NCBI RefSeq assembly: GCF_963924675.1
Contig: NC_089240.1
Span: 115,945,680-116,009,679, forward strand
Source of the DNA: Phocoena phocoena
Taxonomy: Eukaryota; Chordata; Mammalia; Artiodactyla; Phocoenidae
Direction of reading: 5' to 3'
DNA: 64,000 bases
Shown: piece by piece, positions 1 through 11,520 of the stretch
How the letters are laid out: each line of letters starts with the position of its first letter
How positions within the stretch are numbered: position 1 is the stretch's first letter
Made by a program: the position numbers and the translations under genes
Notes under the pieces: generated by a model
Told to the model about the DNA's origin: nothing
The model's database searches: none
Seen by the model: the letters and a program-made list of their open reading frames with translations, nothing else

Positions 1-172
1 AAATCCTCACAATAATCCTGTCAGCTAAGTGCTATCCTTTCTATTTTTATAGATGGAAAAAACTTCAGATCAGAGAAGTTTATTTTCCAACTTTACACAG
101 TCAGTAACTGGCAGGGTTTGGATTCAAACCTAGGCTCTCTTGATTCTAAAGCCTGTGCTAACCACCACACTA
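1..172 (-). mobile_element. MIR SINE relic, cut by window edge
   Basis: Diverged mammal-wide interspersed repeat read on the minus strand. The plus strand shows the usual reversed MIR order: 'atcctcacaataatcctg', an 'agatgga' segment where MIR has the 'cagatgaggaaact' core, 'cagtaactggcagggtttggattcaaaccta', and a final 'gctaaccaccacacta'. The left end lies outside the window. Confidence 0.7.
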
Positions 173-344
173 GGTAAGATAACCACAGAACAGACTTTGG
201 AAACTTATCTTCAGGGAAGATATAAAGAGAGACTTAGTCCTTGTATGCATACATGTAGACATCTCTCCATGAGAGTCAATCAATGACTTTTGGAGATGGA
301 AGTGGTTTAGAAATAGTCTAGGCTTGTCTACAGAATAAATTTTA

Positions 345-463
345 GGGACTTCCCTGGTGGCCCAGTGGTTAAGACTCTGCACTTCCACTGCAGGGGGCAC
401 AGGTTCAATCCCTGGTTGGAGAAGTTCCACATGCCGTGCAGTGTGGCCAAAAAAAAAAAAAGT
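345..463 (+). mobile_element. CHR-1-type SINE (tRNA-derived)
   Basis: Short tRNA-derived cetartiodactyl SINE. It opens with the CTTCCCTGGTGGC head, has an A-box-like 'ggcccagtggttaagact' and a B-box-like 'ggttcaatcc', and ends in a 13-A tail. A 16-bp target-site duplication flanks it (329-344 and 464-479, two mismatches), so it was inserted by L1 machinery. Confidence 0.9.
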
Positions 464-611
464 TACAGAATGCATTTTACTCTATTTTAGAGAGTAACCC
501 ATGTATGACCTCTTCTGCTGCCACAGATTCAGAATTTGGCATTTAAAGAAAATAAAATTAGGTTTGGGGGTATTGGTTAAGAAAACAATCACCATTCTAG
601 TAAAATAATTA

Positions 612-803
612 ACGTCTAGTAAGTAATGCTTTCTATGCACCAGGAACTGCGCTTGGCACTTTAATATGCATCATGTCATCTAATATACAGATGAAGGAGG
701 CTTAGTGGTATAGGCAAACAGCTCATAAGTGGCAGAACCAGAATTGAAACTCAGGTCCGTCTGACTTCACAACCCATGCCTGTAGTATACTATACTACCT
801 AAC
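612..803 (-). mobile_element. MIR SINE relic
   Basis: Reversed MIR order is visible: 'ctatgcaccaggaactg', 'catcatgtcatctaat', 'cagatgaaggaggctta', 'agtggcagaaccagaattg', then 'ctgacttcacaacccatg'. It is well diverged and has no readable target duplication. Confidence 0.75.
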
Positions 804-1499
804 AAATAAGGCCCCAGTGGCCCAAGGATAGGCATAAATTAGAAGGAAATCTCTTTTCTATGTTTCTTCCTTAGAATTTAAAAAATTATTTAATTCAGTA
901 TTCTACTGCACAAAATCTCAGGTTGATGGGCAGGGTTGGGAGGGAGGAAGAAAGGTAGTGAAGAGAGGCTTCTTTCTGAAGAACTTTTAAACATGCAAAG
1001 GAGGAAAGACACCATTAGAGCACTGTATTCAACATTATCTATCCTAATTCTCACCTGTATGATGGAAATTGTTAGAACAAATTCCCTAGAACCTAGAGAG
1101 CATTGTTCCTAGGGTTACTAGGGAAAGCTTCAGACCAAAAAAGTAGAGATAGTACCTAAAGATTGGACCTATTTTTTCCTCATCTCTTTTCCCAACCCTC
1201 ATCATAATACCACTTATATAATGTACCCTCCATTAGTGTCTAGTGAAATGGGATATAAGGACAGACCAGGAGGGGAGAAAGGAAAAGTATGAAGTTGGGG
1301 ATGTATAAGTAGGTATGGTGGCAGGAGTAGAGAAGGGAGACTTATAGGACTATAGCAGAGGGATTAAGTTGGCTAATGATAATATATATGTTTGGATAGG
1401 TGAGATGGTATCAGTTGGGCAAGGGCCTTTAATGTCAGTAGGAAGGTAGCACTCTTCATTGCAATCAACAGAAGTGGACTGTGGCTAACCTGAGCTATA
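804..1499. other. Repeat-poor unique sequence
   Basis: I recognise no repeat, gene or RNA here. It is AT-rich with frequent stops in all frames. Confidence 0.5.
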
Positions 1500-1566
1500 C
1501 AAACACACACATGCACATATATATATCTACATATGTATACATATATGTGTGTACACACACACACAA
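1500..1566. repeat. (CA)n-(TA)n-(TG)n microsatellite
   Basis: Alternating purine-pyrimidine tract running from CA-rich through TA-rich and TG-rich to CA-rich. The central part is nearly palindromic and could extrude as a cruciform or adopt Z-DNA. A minus-strand frame crossing it is an artefact of the repeat. Confidence 0.9.
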
Positions 1567-2284
1567 ACAAAGGATATAGGGTAGTTTACAGAACTGAAGG
1601 GAATGTACAACAGCCAGGCCTTAGCAAAGACAAGAACTATGACAGCTCTGAGACCGCAAGAACTAAAATACATACTCCAGCATTCTGCTCTTAGATGAAC
1701 CAGATCCCAATACTCTCAGTCTTTTGGGTCAAGATTCAAATTCTATGGAAAGTCTGATTGGCTTAGCCTAAGTTACATAACTGGCCCTTGGCCAGAGCAA
1801 GGTGGGACAGCATCCGATGGGAGGAACTGTTTTCCGAAGGAAAGTCATGATGCTGTTACCAACTGTGGGGACATGGTTGCTATGCAGCTAGAAATGTCAG
1901 ATACACATTGTACCACTGAAGGTGGGACTAGGAAGAGCAGTTTTCTAGAAGAGCACAAAATGGGCTGGAGGGGGCAGGGAGGCAAATTAGGGAGGGGATT
2001 TGGAATAGCCTATATAGGGTTGATGTCAGTGGGGAAAAGAGAAGAATCAACTGATTTGACAGAAGAAATAAGACCAGCACAGGAGCTGGAGAAAGAGAAC
2101 TGGAAGAGAAGAATATCAAAGTAACCATGTTTTGAGCAGTGTCAAATACTCTGGTCAAGGAGAATACAATGGAGAAAAAAAGTCTTATTCTTCTGGAAGC
2201 ATTTTTCTGTTCTTAACATTGCAGCAAGGACTATTTCTTACATATACACCCACCCACCCTCCTCCCAAACACACTTTAAAACCA
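1567..2284. other. Repeat-poor unique sequence
   Basis: No recognisable gene or repeat. The short frames on both strands around 1873-2158 overlap each other and show no protein-like composition. Confidence 0.45.
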
Positions 2285-2670
2285 GTTCTCCATTGTTCTC
2301 AGGATCAGGGTCTAAAATTCTTCATATGATATCAGAACCCTCCATGATCTGGTTCCTTCTTCCCTTCTCTCATGTTATGCCATCTCATGCTCTAGCTGTT
2401 GTACCTCTGCGACTTTTTACTGTGACTGATCTCCTCTCTCTACTCCCTAAAGCAAGTCTAATATTATACTCATCCTTTAAGACTCAGCTTAGGTGTCATC
2501 TGCTTCAGAAAAAATTTTCTGATCATCTGAGTCTGCATTAATGCCATTATTATATGCTCCCATAACACACATGTTCTCTTGTTGCATCCCAAAACCTAGC
2601 ACAGTGCCTGACACATGGTAACTGCTCAAAAATACGTTGAATGACTGAATAAATGACTGAATTAATGAAT
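2285..2670 (+). mobile_element. L2 LINE 3' end relic
   Basis: Ancient L2 3' region. It shows 'cctccatgatctggttcc', then 'tttaagactcagctt', and the typical L2 terminus 'cctagcacagtgcctgac' followed by 'acatggtaactgctcaa' and short 'aatgactgaat' repeats. It is 5' truncated and heavily diverged. Confidence 0.8.
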
Positions 2671-3270
2671 GAATGGGATTTGGTAGCCTTGGAAATCAGT
2701 TGCCTCAGTATGGTTGGTACAAAAGATGGCTTATTAAATAGAAATAAGAGATCAGTAGATACTGGATATGAGAGTTAGTTTGTATCTGTGAAGTGTATAA
2801 AATTATTTAATCTTGGATAAAACATGGTGAATCTGTAGGCTTCCTGACCACTTTCAATTAGTCACTGTACTTTTTGAGCATTAGCTACAGGATATAATTT
2901 GTTAAATTTTAAAGGTAACCTATTGCATTTTGTTACAACACTAGTCACGACTCCTCATCTTCATTGCATGTAATTATGGTTGGTGTGCTGGTCCCCAGTG
3001 TTGGTGGCCTCTATCTTACCATGATGTTGACCTCCAAACCACCCCCTCAAAAAACCCTGCCAATGTCCAGTAGCTTCCAGTGCTTTCTTACTTGTGGAAG
3101 AGGGACTTTAATGTATTCTAACTCCTCAAAAGACAGTGAGTGTGATGAAAAGTTCATGTCACATCGTGCCTTTGTAAATGTTCAAGCGTGGGCTGCTCCT
3201 CTCTGCTCATAATCATAATTAGATGATTCTTTTTTGAAAAGCTCATAGCATGCATCTAGTTTTTAATGCA
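2671..3270. other. Repeat-poor unique sequence
   Basis: No recognisable element between the L2 relic and the composite L1 block. Confidence 0.45.
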
Positions 3271-3281
3271 CAGAATCATAT

Positions 3282-3912
3282 ATTTTTTAACATCTTTATT
3301 GGAGTATAATTGCTTTACAATGGTGTGTTAGTTTCTGCTTTATAACAAAGTGAATCAGCTACATATACATGTATCCCCATATCTCCTCCCTCTTGTGTCT
3401 CCCTCCCACCCTCCCTATCCCACCCCTCTAGGTGGTCACAAAGCACCTAGCTGATCTCCCTGTGCTGTGCGGCTGCTTCCCACTAGCTATCTGTTTTACA
3501 TTTGGTAGTGTATATATGTCCATGCCACTCTCTCAGTTCATCCCAGCTTACCCTTCCCCCTCCCCGTGTCCTCAAGTCCATTCTCTATGTCTGCGTCTTT
3601 ATTCCTGTCCTGCCCCCCTAGGTTCTTCAGAACCTTTTTTTTTTTTTTGGTTCCATATATATGTGTTAGCGTACGGTATTTGTCTTTCTCTTTCTGACTT
3701 CCTTCACTCTGTATGACAGACTCTAGGTCCATCCACCTCACTACAAATGACCCAATTTCATTTCCTTTTATGGCTGAGTAATATTCCATTGCATATATGT
3801 GCCACATCTTCTTTATCCATTCATCTGCCAATGGACACTTAGGTTGCTTCCATGTCCTGGCTATTGTAAATAGTGCTGCAATGAACATTGTGGTCCATGT
3901 CTCTTTTTGTTT
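3282..3912 (-). mobile_element. L1 3' end, downstream part of composite
   Basis: Young-type L1 carrying the C-terminal end of ORF2 (frames reading IARTWKQPKCP, KKMWHIY and MEYYSAIK) and the 3'UTR. The 3' end at ~3282 carries the AATAAA-type signal (TTTATT on the plus strand at 3296-3301). The sense 5' end stops at the internal A-run CAAAAAGAG of ORF2, the same point as the copy at 35036-35673. Confidence 0.9.
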
Positions 3913-4165
3913 TTTATATTCTACTTTCTCCCACCCCAAGAATACCAGTTCTCAACAATGCCTGAAATTTGCTCTATTTCCTAATTCGAATCCAAGTTCT
4001 TCTGACTCTATTCTACTTAAATCACAGCTGCTTTATGGCCCTTGAAATGTAAGATAGAACATAAATGTAGGTAGAACTGTTTATATCATTTTGAGTTACA
4101 TGTGCATTCATTCACATAGATTTGCTTTTCCTTTTGCATGCCTAGTAACTGTCCATTCTGCAGGG
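3913..4165. other. Non-L1 segment inside composite L1
   Basis: About 250 bp with no L1 similarity that I can see, lying between the two L1 3' ends. Read on the minus strand it follows the poly(A) of the upstream L1 and ends in a weak A-rich stretch at ~3913-3918. Its position inside one outer TSD suggests it was carried from another locus as a 3' transduction. It should therefore match the flank of a source L1 elsewhere. Confidence 0.55.
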
Positions 4166-5019
4166 GTTTTTTTTGTTTTCTTGTTTTTTTTTTAACATCT
4201 TTATTGGGGTATAATTGCTTTACAATGGTGTGTTGGTTTCTGCTTTATAACAGAGTGAATCAGTTATACATATACATATGTTCCCATATCTCTTCCCTCT
4301 TGCGTCTCGCTCCCTCCCACCCTCCCTATGCCACCCCTTCAGGCGGTCACAAAGCACCGAGCTGATCTCCCTGTGCTATGTGGCTGCTTCCCACTAGCTA
4401 TCTACCTTACGTCTGGTAGTGTATATATGTCCATGCCTCTCTCTCGCTTTGTCACAGCTTACCCTTCCCACTCCCCATATCCTCAAGTCCATTCTCTAGT
4501 AGGTCTGTGTCTTTATTCCTGTTCTACCCCTAGGTTATTCATGACATTTTTTCCCTTAAATTCCATATATATGTGTTAGCATACGGTATTTGTCTTTCTC
4601 TTTCTGACTTACTTCACTCTGTATGACAGACTCTAGGTCTATCCACCTCATTACAAATAGCTCAATTTCGTTTCTTTTTATGGCTGAGTAATATTCCATT
4701 GTATGTATGTGCCACATCTTCTTTATCCATTCATCCGATGATGGGCACTTAGGTTGCTTCCATGTCCTGGCTATTGTAAATAGAGCTGCAGTGAGCATTG
4801 TGATACATGACTCTTTTTGAATTATGGTTTTCTCAGGGTATATGCCCAGGAGTGGGATTGCTGGGTCGTATGGTAGTTCTATTTGTAGTTTTTTAAGGAA
4901 CCTCCATACTGTTCTCCAGTGGCTGTATCAGTTTATATTCCCACCAACAGTGCAAGAGGGTTCCCTTTTCTCCACACCCTCTCCAGCATTTATTGTTTGT
5001 AGATTTTTTTATGATGGCC
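4166..5019 (-). mobile_element. L1 3' end, upstream part of composite
   Basis: L1 ORF2 C-terminal coding relic plus 3'UTR, with a broken poly(A) tract at 4166-4192. It is 5' truncated at ~5019, inside the segment that continues 'gatggccattttgac' in the longer copy near 36490. The outer 11-bp TSD begins directly after it. Confidence 0.92.
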
Positions 5020-5030
5020 CAGAATCATAT

Positions 5031-6447
5031 TTTAGACTTCTCTTTCACGTCTGACTTGTATGACCAGATTATTTTCGACAACTCCACGATTTTCTTAAAG
5101 GGCCTATAAAATGAAAAAAAAGTATCACTTCACTTTTTGGCTATTAAATATGCTTTATCTATTCCAGTCTGTTGTTGTGGAGATAGATACAACACAGGAG
5201 CGTTGGCAGTATGACAAGCAATTAAGACACCAAGATGTTTAGCCATGTATGAGTATTTCTCACAGCAAGACCTCAAAGCTCAGCCTGCCACTGACATTGT
5301 TAGTCATCAAATCAGTTACACAAGATGAGGTTGACAGGTGTAATTATATATTTCTATGGTGATTATGTATGGCCTGCCATAGAGACCAACAAGCCTGTTA
5401 CTTTGCACTCATTTACGCAGTCACTTGTCTAACAAAGTTTTTGGAGTTGGAGAGCCTCTTTGGAGAAAAGGAAATCCAAAGCAAAGTCAAAATCCATTGC
5501 CATTTCTCACTAATGTCATTAGGTTGAGAAACATTGTCATTGTCATTGGAATGATGTCCAGCTGCCAGGTGATTACTCCCTCACATGTTTTAGAAACTAT
5601 ATGTGGTTATATGAGACTGGAGTGACGACAATAACTGATACTGAAAGTACCAGATGTTGACTAAAATCAAACCGAGGTTAGTAATCTGTTTAGAAATGGA
5701 GTACAGTCTTTTTAAAAAAAATTCAAACTAGTTTATGTGTGTAGATACAATTTATGTCTGTTTTCCTTTCATCAGTTCAGATTCTATGGGAGGAAGGACC
5801 CAGACAGCATAGTTTAAGACATAATTTGCTTTCCACATGCAGTGTCCCTGTTAGAATAGCTTAAATTTGCTTTGGGAGATTATTCTTTTTCTATTCCCAT
5901 TTTCCCCCCAGTGAGATTTTTTGAAAAGGTGGAATTAAACCAAGTCAGCCTCAAAGTATTTCACAGAGAACAAGGGGGTTGATTTAAGAAATGTAATTGT
6001 CTTTTTAATCTCCCTGTAGTTCCACCAAGGCATCCCTCAAAGGCAGGATATTTTCGTTATTAATGAAATCTTGATTAGCATATGTCTAGATCAGTGTTTG
6101 GTGATCTGGGTCAAAGGCACCTATGATGCATCTGCGTTACCAGAGGGTTAAGATGAGTTCTGTAAATTAGGTCTGTGCTCCATGTGTAAGCATATTGGGA
6201 AATATCCAGCAGTGATCAGCAAATGCATGGATTGTACGCATGTTGTCATGTCTGTTCTCAACCTAATTTTACAAATGTACCTGTACTCTGAAATTCTCAG
6301 AACATTAAAGAAATGTAAAATAAATAAACAAAAACTTGAAAACAAAACAAGCCTAACTAGGCAAAATATACCATTTATTATTGTGCCAAGCTCCACCAGT
6401 TTTAAAAAATGTACTACACATCCTTAATTAATAAAACCGTATGTTAA
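5031..6447. other. Repeat-poor unique sequence
   Basis: No recognisable gene or repeat over 1.4 kb. The short frames at 5425-5625 and 6148-6427 overlap on opposite strands and look like chance. Confidence 0.45.
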
Positions 6448-6985
6448 AAAGGAATATATTTATTGAGTACATACTATTTGTCTAGCACTGCCATGGGTAC
6501 TGAAGGAGAGGCTAATGAAACACTGCTTAGGACATGGCCCTTGAAGAAACTGAGTTTAGATACAAAGAGGAGATATATGTAAAACCACTCAACTTCCTGC
6601 TTGCTAAATGGAGGTGTACAAATTAGAACTGCTGTTGGCCTTTATAGGAGATTAATGCAGCTAGAACAGTCAGGAAAGGCTAGTTAGAGGAAGTGGAACA
6701 ACAGGAGCCAGAGGCTGTGGATATTGATGGGCAAAGGAAAGATGAAGGCATTTCCTTTGAGAGGAACAGCATGAAGCAAGGATTGAAGTCAGCAGTAAAA
6801 GTGTTAAGTTCAGGGCCAGTGAAGAAACCTTGCTGGCTGGATGGGAGGGTCTGTGTTTGTGAGTATTGAGAGATAAGGTTGCAGAGAGATGGTGAGTGGA
6901 GCTTGCAGTACCAGGCACTAGAGTCTGCGCTTTATTGTATTTGCAATTGTGAGCCACTGAAAGTATTTGAAAAGAGTGATACAAA
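6448..6985 (+). mobile_element. Ancient mammalian repeat (LINE relic, family uncertain)
   Basis: It begins 'atatttattgagtacatac' and 'gcactgccatgggtactg', the start shared by a common ancient repeat type also seen at 17880, 26650 and 31695. It continues through a G-rich middle to 'gtgagccactgaaagtatt'. I can place it as a mammal-wide LINE-type relic but not name the subfamily. A 141-codon minus-strand frame across 6670-7095 is not protein-like. Confidence 0.55.
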
Positions 6986-7057
6986 CAAACTCCATTTTCC
7001 CTGATCCATGGAGTCATACGTGTTTTGAGATGACTGCTTGGATGGCTGTACAGCATT

Positions 7058-7246
7058 TGTTCTCCAAGTGTGGTCTCTGGACTAGTGGTGTCCATAGCAG
7101 TGCAGCCGGGAACTTGTTAGAAATGCGAATTCTTGAGCCCTTCCCCAGACTTACTTAATCAAAAATTCTGAGAGTGGGACCCAGAAGTCTGTGGTTTAGC
7201 AAGCTTTCCAGGTGATTCTAATGGACTCTCAAGTTTGAGAACCACT
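7058..7246 (+). mobile_element. MER5-like hAT-Charlie DNA transposon relic
   Basis: Short non-autonomous DNA transposon. It starts 'ttctccaagtgtggtctctg' and ends 'aagtttgagaaccactg', which are degenerate inverted ends. The internal 'gagtgggacccagaagtctg' and 'ccaggtgattctaatg' are typical of MER5A-type elements. Confidence 0.75.
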
Positions 7247-7523
7247 GTATAACAGGATGTGAGATAGGAAGCTCTTGCATAATTCAGTTCCTGGGCAATA
7301 AAGACCTGGATTAGGATCTTTCTCTCACTTGTTAGACCACTTACTTGAGAGCTAAAAAGGTAAAGGTTGTGTAATCTACTGATTTTCTCACCATGAAGTA
7401 GTTTATCTGATTGATGGACATAGGCAGTGACATATACATATGCATTTGTATACATACATTACTAAAAATATGTGACAAAGTAGGGTAGCTAGTGAATAAA
7501 ATGGTTGATGACTAGAATTTTTA

Positions 7524-7854
7524 AAAACATCTTTATTGGAGTATAATTGCTTTACAATGGTGTGTCAGTTTCTGCTGTATAACAAAGTGAATCAGCTATA
7601 CATATACATATGCTCCCATATCTCTTCCCTCTTGCGTCTCCCTCCCTCCCACCCTCCCTATCCCATCCCTCTAGGTGGTCACAAAGCACCGAGCTGATCT
7701 CCCTGTGCTGTGCAGCTGCTTCCCACTATTTTACATTTGGTAGTGCATATATGTCAATGCTACTCTCTCACTTCGTCCCAGCTTACCCTTCCCCCCCCAT
7801 GTCCTCAAGTCCATTCTCTCCGTCTGCGTCTTTATTCCTGTCCTGCCCCTAGGT
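7524..7854 (-). mobile_element. 5'-truncated L1 with perfect TSD
   Basis: L1 3'UTR fragment of ~330 bp. A perfect 19-bp target duplication (TTGATGACTAGAATTTTTA at 7505-7523 and 7855-7873) flanks it. It contains the 'ggtggtcacaaagcaccgag' and 'ttcccacta' segments shared with the other young L1 copies here, and it has almost no poly(A) tail left. Confidence 0.95.
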
Positions 7855-7873
7855 TTGATGACTAGAATTTTTA

Positions 7874-8340
7874 TAGACCTTTTGAGTCTCTCTGCCTAGC
7901 TCATCAGGTAGCTATTTATCTTGCTCCTATGTTTTCTCTGGCATCTATATCATCATAATACCCTCCAGGTTTTTTGACAGAGGCTAGTCACGACTCATCT
8001 ATATAATACTACTGGAAATTCTTGTCTCTCTGATAACCTGTTGTTAATTTCTCCAATGCCATTTTTATGGTTGCCATGTGTTTTGGATTTCCTTAAGGTT
8101 AAAAGTCAAGTTTATTGCATTTGGGAGTTTGAGGTGGAGTTCCCCTGCCCATATGACACATAGACTATGTCTGCATGGTACCAGACCACCTGGTCAGTCC
8201 AGTCAGCGGAGGGTTGGAGGTGGGGTTGGAGAAAGGAAGCTCAGAAACTAGAAGTTTAGCACTGAGAAATCAAAGCAGTTAAGTTGGTGATTTTTTGTAG
8301 TCTTTTAACTAGTTGTTTTGCCAAAATGAAGGCAAACAAG
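7874..8340. other. Repeat-poor unique sequence
   Basis: No recognisable element. Confidence 0.4.
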
Positions 8341-8344
8341 TGTC

Positions 8345-8500
8345 TTAGCACTTAAAGAGTAGTGAACTTTGGGGTCAAAAGGAAGGGTTTGATTTTCAAC
8401 TTTACCACTTATTGAGATATGTGACCTTGAGCAAGTTACTTAGTCTCTCTGAACTTCAGTTTCCTCATTTGTAAAGTTGGGGGTGGTGGTGTTTCAGAGG
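8345..8500 (+). mobile_element. MIR SINE relic
   Basis: MIR core in sense order: 'actttaccacttattgag', 'atgtgaccttgagcaagtta', 'cttagtctctctgaacttca', 'gtttcctcatttgtaaag'. The ends are diffuse. Confidence 0.8.
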
Positions 8501-8959
8501 GCAGTTGTTCCTTTGCAAACTGTAGAGTGCTATACTATCTTACCTGCTAGTATAATTGCTCACTGTAGTTTTGGTGATATGATGCTTAATTAGGCAACAG
8601 AGCCTACCAGATTAGCAGAGCCAATCCATGTCTGCTCATTGCTTGATGGATATTCCCTCAACCTGAGCCACCTCGATAGCTCCAGCTAGTACCGTTTTCC
8701 CTGATCTATGGAGTTATGTCCTTTGATGGTTGAGTAAATGTGGGGGTAGTTTGACCTTTATAATTAATTGTTCTGGAAGTGCTTGATTGAGTTCACTGTT
8801 TTCCCTAACTTGGCTAGAATTTCAAACTATCGGACATTCAAGGATGTTTGAACAACAAGCAAATAGGAATTTTACTAAGTTTCAAGAGAATAACAACTAG
8901 AGGTATGGATTAATCACAGGATGTCCCAATTTGAAGTTTTGCAAAGAGATTCTATTCAG

Positions 8960-9165
8960 GAGGCAGTGTGGTATGGTGAAAAGAATACAGGATTTAGAAT
9001 AAAACAGATTGGTGTTTCAATCCTGTTTTGATCTACTATCTGAGGCTCAGTTTTTTCATCTGTAAAATGGGGATTATATTAGAACCTACCTCAGGGTTTT
9101 TTGGTGAGAATTAAAGAATGTATGTACAAAGATTTTGTACAATGTCTGCAAATGCTAGTTCCTTT
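8960..9165 (+). mobile_element. MIR SINE relic
   Basis: It starts 'ggcagtgtggtatggtgaaa' and continues to 'ctgaggctcagttttttcat', 'ctgtaaaatggggattatat', and 'acctacctcagggttttttg'. The tRNA-like head and MIR core are both visible, with an internal deletion before the core. Confidence 0.8.
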
Positions 9166-9404
9166 TCTCAAGGACAGATTCGCCAGGAACAGTGTTGCCG
9201 TGAGTTCTCAAGAGCTTTTCTTTCGTAACCCCAAAGTCCTATGCATTCCATAGTATGGGAATCTTTTGGAAGGACAAACAGTGTTGAGACTTAGTATAAA
9301 GAATGATACTGTTAAGAACAAAATGCTTGCGAATCTGGGGAGTCAATCCTTGCTCCATATTTTTCCAAGTATAATGTTTGTAACATATATAGGCTACTGA
9401 TTTC

Positions 9405-9730
9405 ATGCAGTGCCTTAGACTGGAATTTGAGGTTCTTCATGATCTGACCCTACCTACCATGAGTTTGATTTCCCACTATTCCTCTGAATTGTGTTCCTGT
9501 CAAACTGGTTTATTCATTGTTCTCCAAACATGCTAAGCACATTCCTACTTCTGCATTTTTGCTCAAGCTATCCCCACTCTAGAATGTCTGTCTTCTTCTT
9601 CTGTACTTGTGTACAAGCTCCATCCCCAAGACCTAGCTTTAGGATTGCCTCCTTCATTGAGCTTTGCCTGACTACCTCATGCCCTAGGGGATCAAGTTGT
9701 TCCTCTGAACTACTATGGCATTATTACCCA
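9405..9730 (+). mobile_element. L2 LINE 3' relic
   Basis: L2 landmarks are present: 'ggttcttcatgatctgaccc', 'aacatgctaagcacattcct', 'cccaagacctagcttta', and 'ttgcctgactacctcatgcc'. The extreme 3' end is missing. Confidence 0.75.
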
Positions 9731-10125
9731 TGTGGTTGAATGGAAGGGTTGGTTGGATGAATGGCCAATGCTTACGCCAATCTGGAACTAACCTGGGTCT
9801 GTGGGTAAGAGAGTCTGCTGGGTGGGAAGACTTCTTTCACGTTTTACCCTTAAGAAGGTACGAATATGATTTCTTCAAACTAGAACAAAGATCTCCTGAA
9901 AGCAGAGGCATACAGGGAAGGTTAGTGGTGTTATCTATAAAACTAACATATGCATCTCGTTGTTCAGGTGAAAATCTACCTTTTAAAACAATAGCACATA
10001 TTCCCAAACTGTGTCCCAAACATTATCTTTTGTGTGAAGTTGACAGTTACATTTTAGCAATAAATGGATGATTATCCTTAAAGCATTAGCATCTAATTGC
10101 ACATGTAGAATAGGCATACATTTTT

Positions 10126-10340
10126 AAAAAAAATTTTTATTTATTTATTTTGGCTGCACCAGGTCTTAGTTGCGTCATGCGGGATCTTTAGTTGCAGCCT
10201 GTGGGATCTTTTTTTACTTGCGGCATGCAGACTCAGTTGCAGCATGCGTGCAGGATCTAGCTTCCCGACCAGGGATCAAACCCAGGCCCCCTGCATTGGG
10301 AGCGTGGAGTCTTACCCACCTGACCACCAGGAAAGTCCCC
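10126..10340 (-). mobile_element. CHR-type SINE, minus strand
   Basis: The reversed SINE runs from an AT-rich tail at 10121-10150 through 'cgaccagggatcaaaccc' (reversed B box) to 'accaccaggaaagtcccc' (reversed head). An 18-19-bp target duplication with one mismatch is readable at 10107-10125 and 10341-10358. Confidence 0.92.
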
Positions 10341-10358
10341 AGAATAAGCATACATTTT

Positions 10359-10605
10359 CTGAGCACTTACTTGGCAACAGGCACTTTTCCAAACAGCTTT
10401 ACAAATTCCACCCCTGAGACCCTTGCCTCAGACTGCCTTGAATTAGTTACCTGTGTTCTTGCCAGTCTCTTCTCCTTCACATCCCTAAGAACCCAAATGT
10501 TATTTATCTTTTTGTTCCTCCCAGCATTCGGCACAGTGCCTGGCACATAGTAGGTGCTAAATAAATGTTGAACAAATGAATGCATGAATAAATAAATAAA
10601 ATCAT
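10359..10605 (+). mobile_element. MIR scrap followed by L2 3' end
   Basis: 10359-10408 ('gagcacttacttggcaac') resembles a reversed MIR end. From ~10410 an L2 3' end runs through to 'ggcacagtgcctggcacata', 'gtaggtgctaaataaatg' and a short 'aaataaataaat' tail, the classic L2 terminus. Confidence 0.7.
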
Positions 10606-11375
10606 GCAAGACTCAAAATATAGCCTTTGATGCCTTTTGATTTTTCTCCCAGAAGTGGACAGAGCAAGTCCCCATTTAACATTCAGTCAAAGATAAAAAA
10701 ATCCCATGTCTCTCAGCCAGTCATTGCACTGCCCTTTTGTGCCTGGCTTTATGAAGTTGTTAAAAAAGTTTTCCTTGGAAAACTTTCACCAAGAAACTAC
10801 CTAATGGGGGCCAGCTGCAGCCCCAGGTTTTATGAACACTTCTATAGAAACCACATTAAATAGCAACACTGGTTCACACATCAATTTTGCCATGTTAAAT
10901 CCCAGCTCAGGCACGTGGGGAGTTCATGCAATATTGACTTTTCATCATCATCATGGCAGAAAATATGGTTTGGTCTGGCTCAGTCATTAGCAGACATAAA
11001 GCAGAATAATCTCAAAGTACCTTAAGAAAACTGAACTTGGTCACAGTTTTTTTTCCCATCTTTGGAGTTTAGTGAAGCAGGTGAGGGTCAAGGATTACCA
11101 GAGAAATACTCAAATGGTTCCCTAAGTTGTAGTAGTAGTTGGGCTGTTTCTTCTCATTGCAAACTTTGGTAGTTGTGTGGCCTCTCCAGTATTGAGAGAA
11201 TTTTTTTTCCTTTTGCTTATTGCCGCTGCTTTGGTATTTCCCTTTGGTGCAATCTCTGAACTTCATTGGTTCCAGATGTCTCACCCTTTTGCCTCTATTG
11301 GCACCCAAGTGGGAGAGGGTACAAATGGCCCAGCAACCACTTAATAGATCCATATGGAGAAAAAAAGAATAGGTG
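10606..11375. other. Repeat-poor unique sequence
   Basis: No recognisable gene or repeat in about 770 bp. Confidence 0.4.
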
Positions 11376-11377
11376 TG

Positions 11378-11520
11378 CCTTTTGAGCCACGAAAATCTAG
11401 ATTAGAGCCCTGGTTTTGCCAAGGGCTAGCTGTGTGCTATAGGTAAATCACTTAAGTTGGAAGAACTTCAGTTTGTTCATTTGTACAATGGGGATAAGAA
11501 GTACCCTATATGAGTGTTGA
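11378..11520 (+). mobile_element. MIR SINE relic
   Basis: It contains 'agagccctggttttgcca', 'gctagctgtgtgctatagg', 'cagtttgttcatttgtacaa' and 'tggggataagaagtaccc' in MIR sense order. Confidence 0.75.

Larger units (their letters stand above)
3271..5030 (-). mobile_element. Composite L1 insertion with one outer TSD
   Basis: An exact 11-bp repeat, CAGAATCATAT, lies at 3271-3281 and 5020-5030 and encloses the block. Inside, in sense (minus) order, are a 5'-truncated L1 3' end (5019 to ~4190) with a poly(A) run, about 250 bp of non-L1 DNA (~4165 to 3913), and a second L1 3' end (3912 to 3282) ending at the outer duplication. Neither L1 piece has its own separate TSD. The target (sense TCT/AAAA) fits L1 endonuclease. 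A single insertion carrying 3'-transduced sequence is the simplest reading. Confidence 0.8.

Noticed and set aside
6670..7095. 141-codon minus-strand frame
   Set aside because: It lies antisense across an ancient repeat and into the MER5-like element. The composition is that of random sequence.
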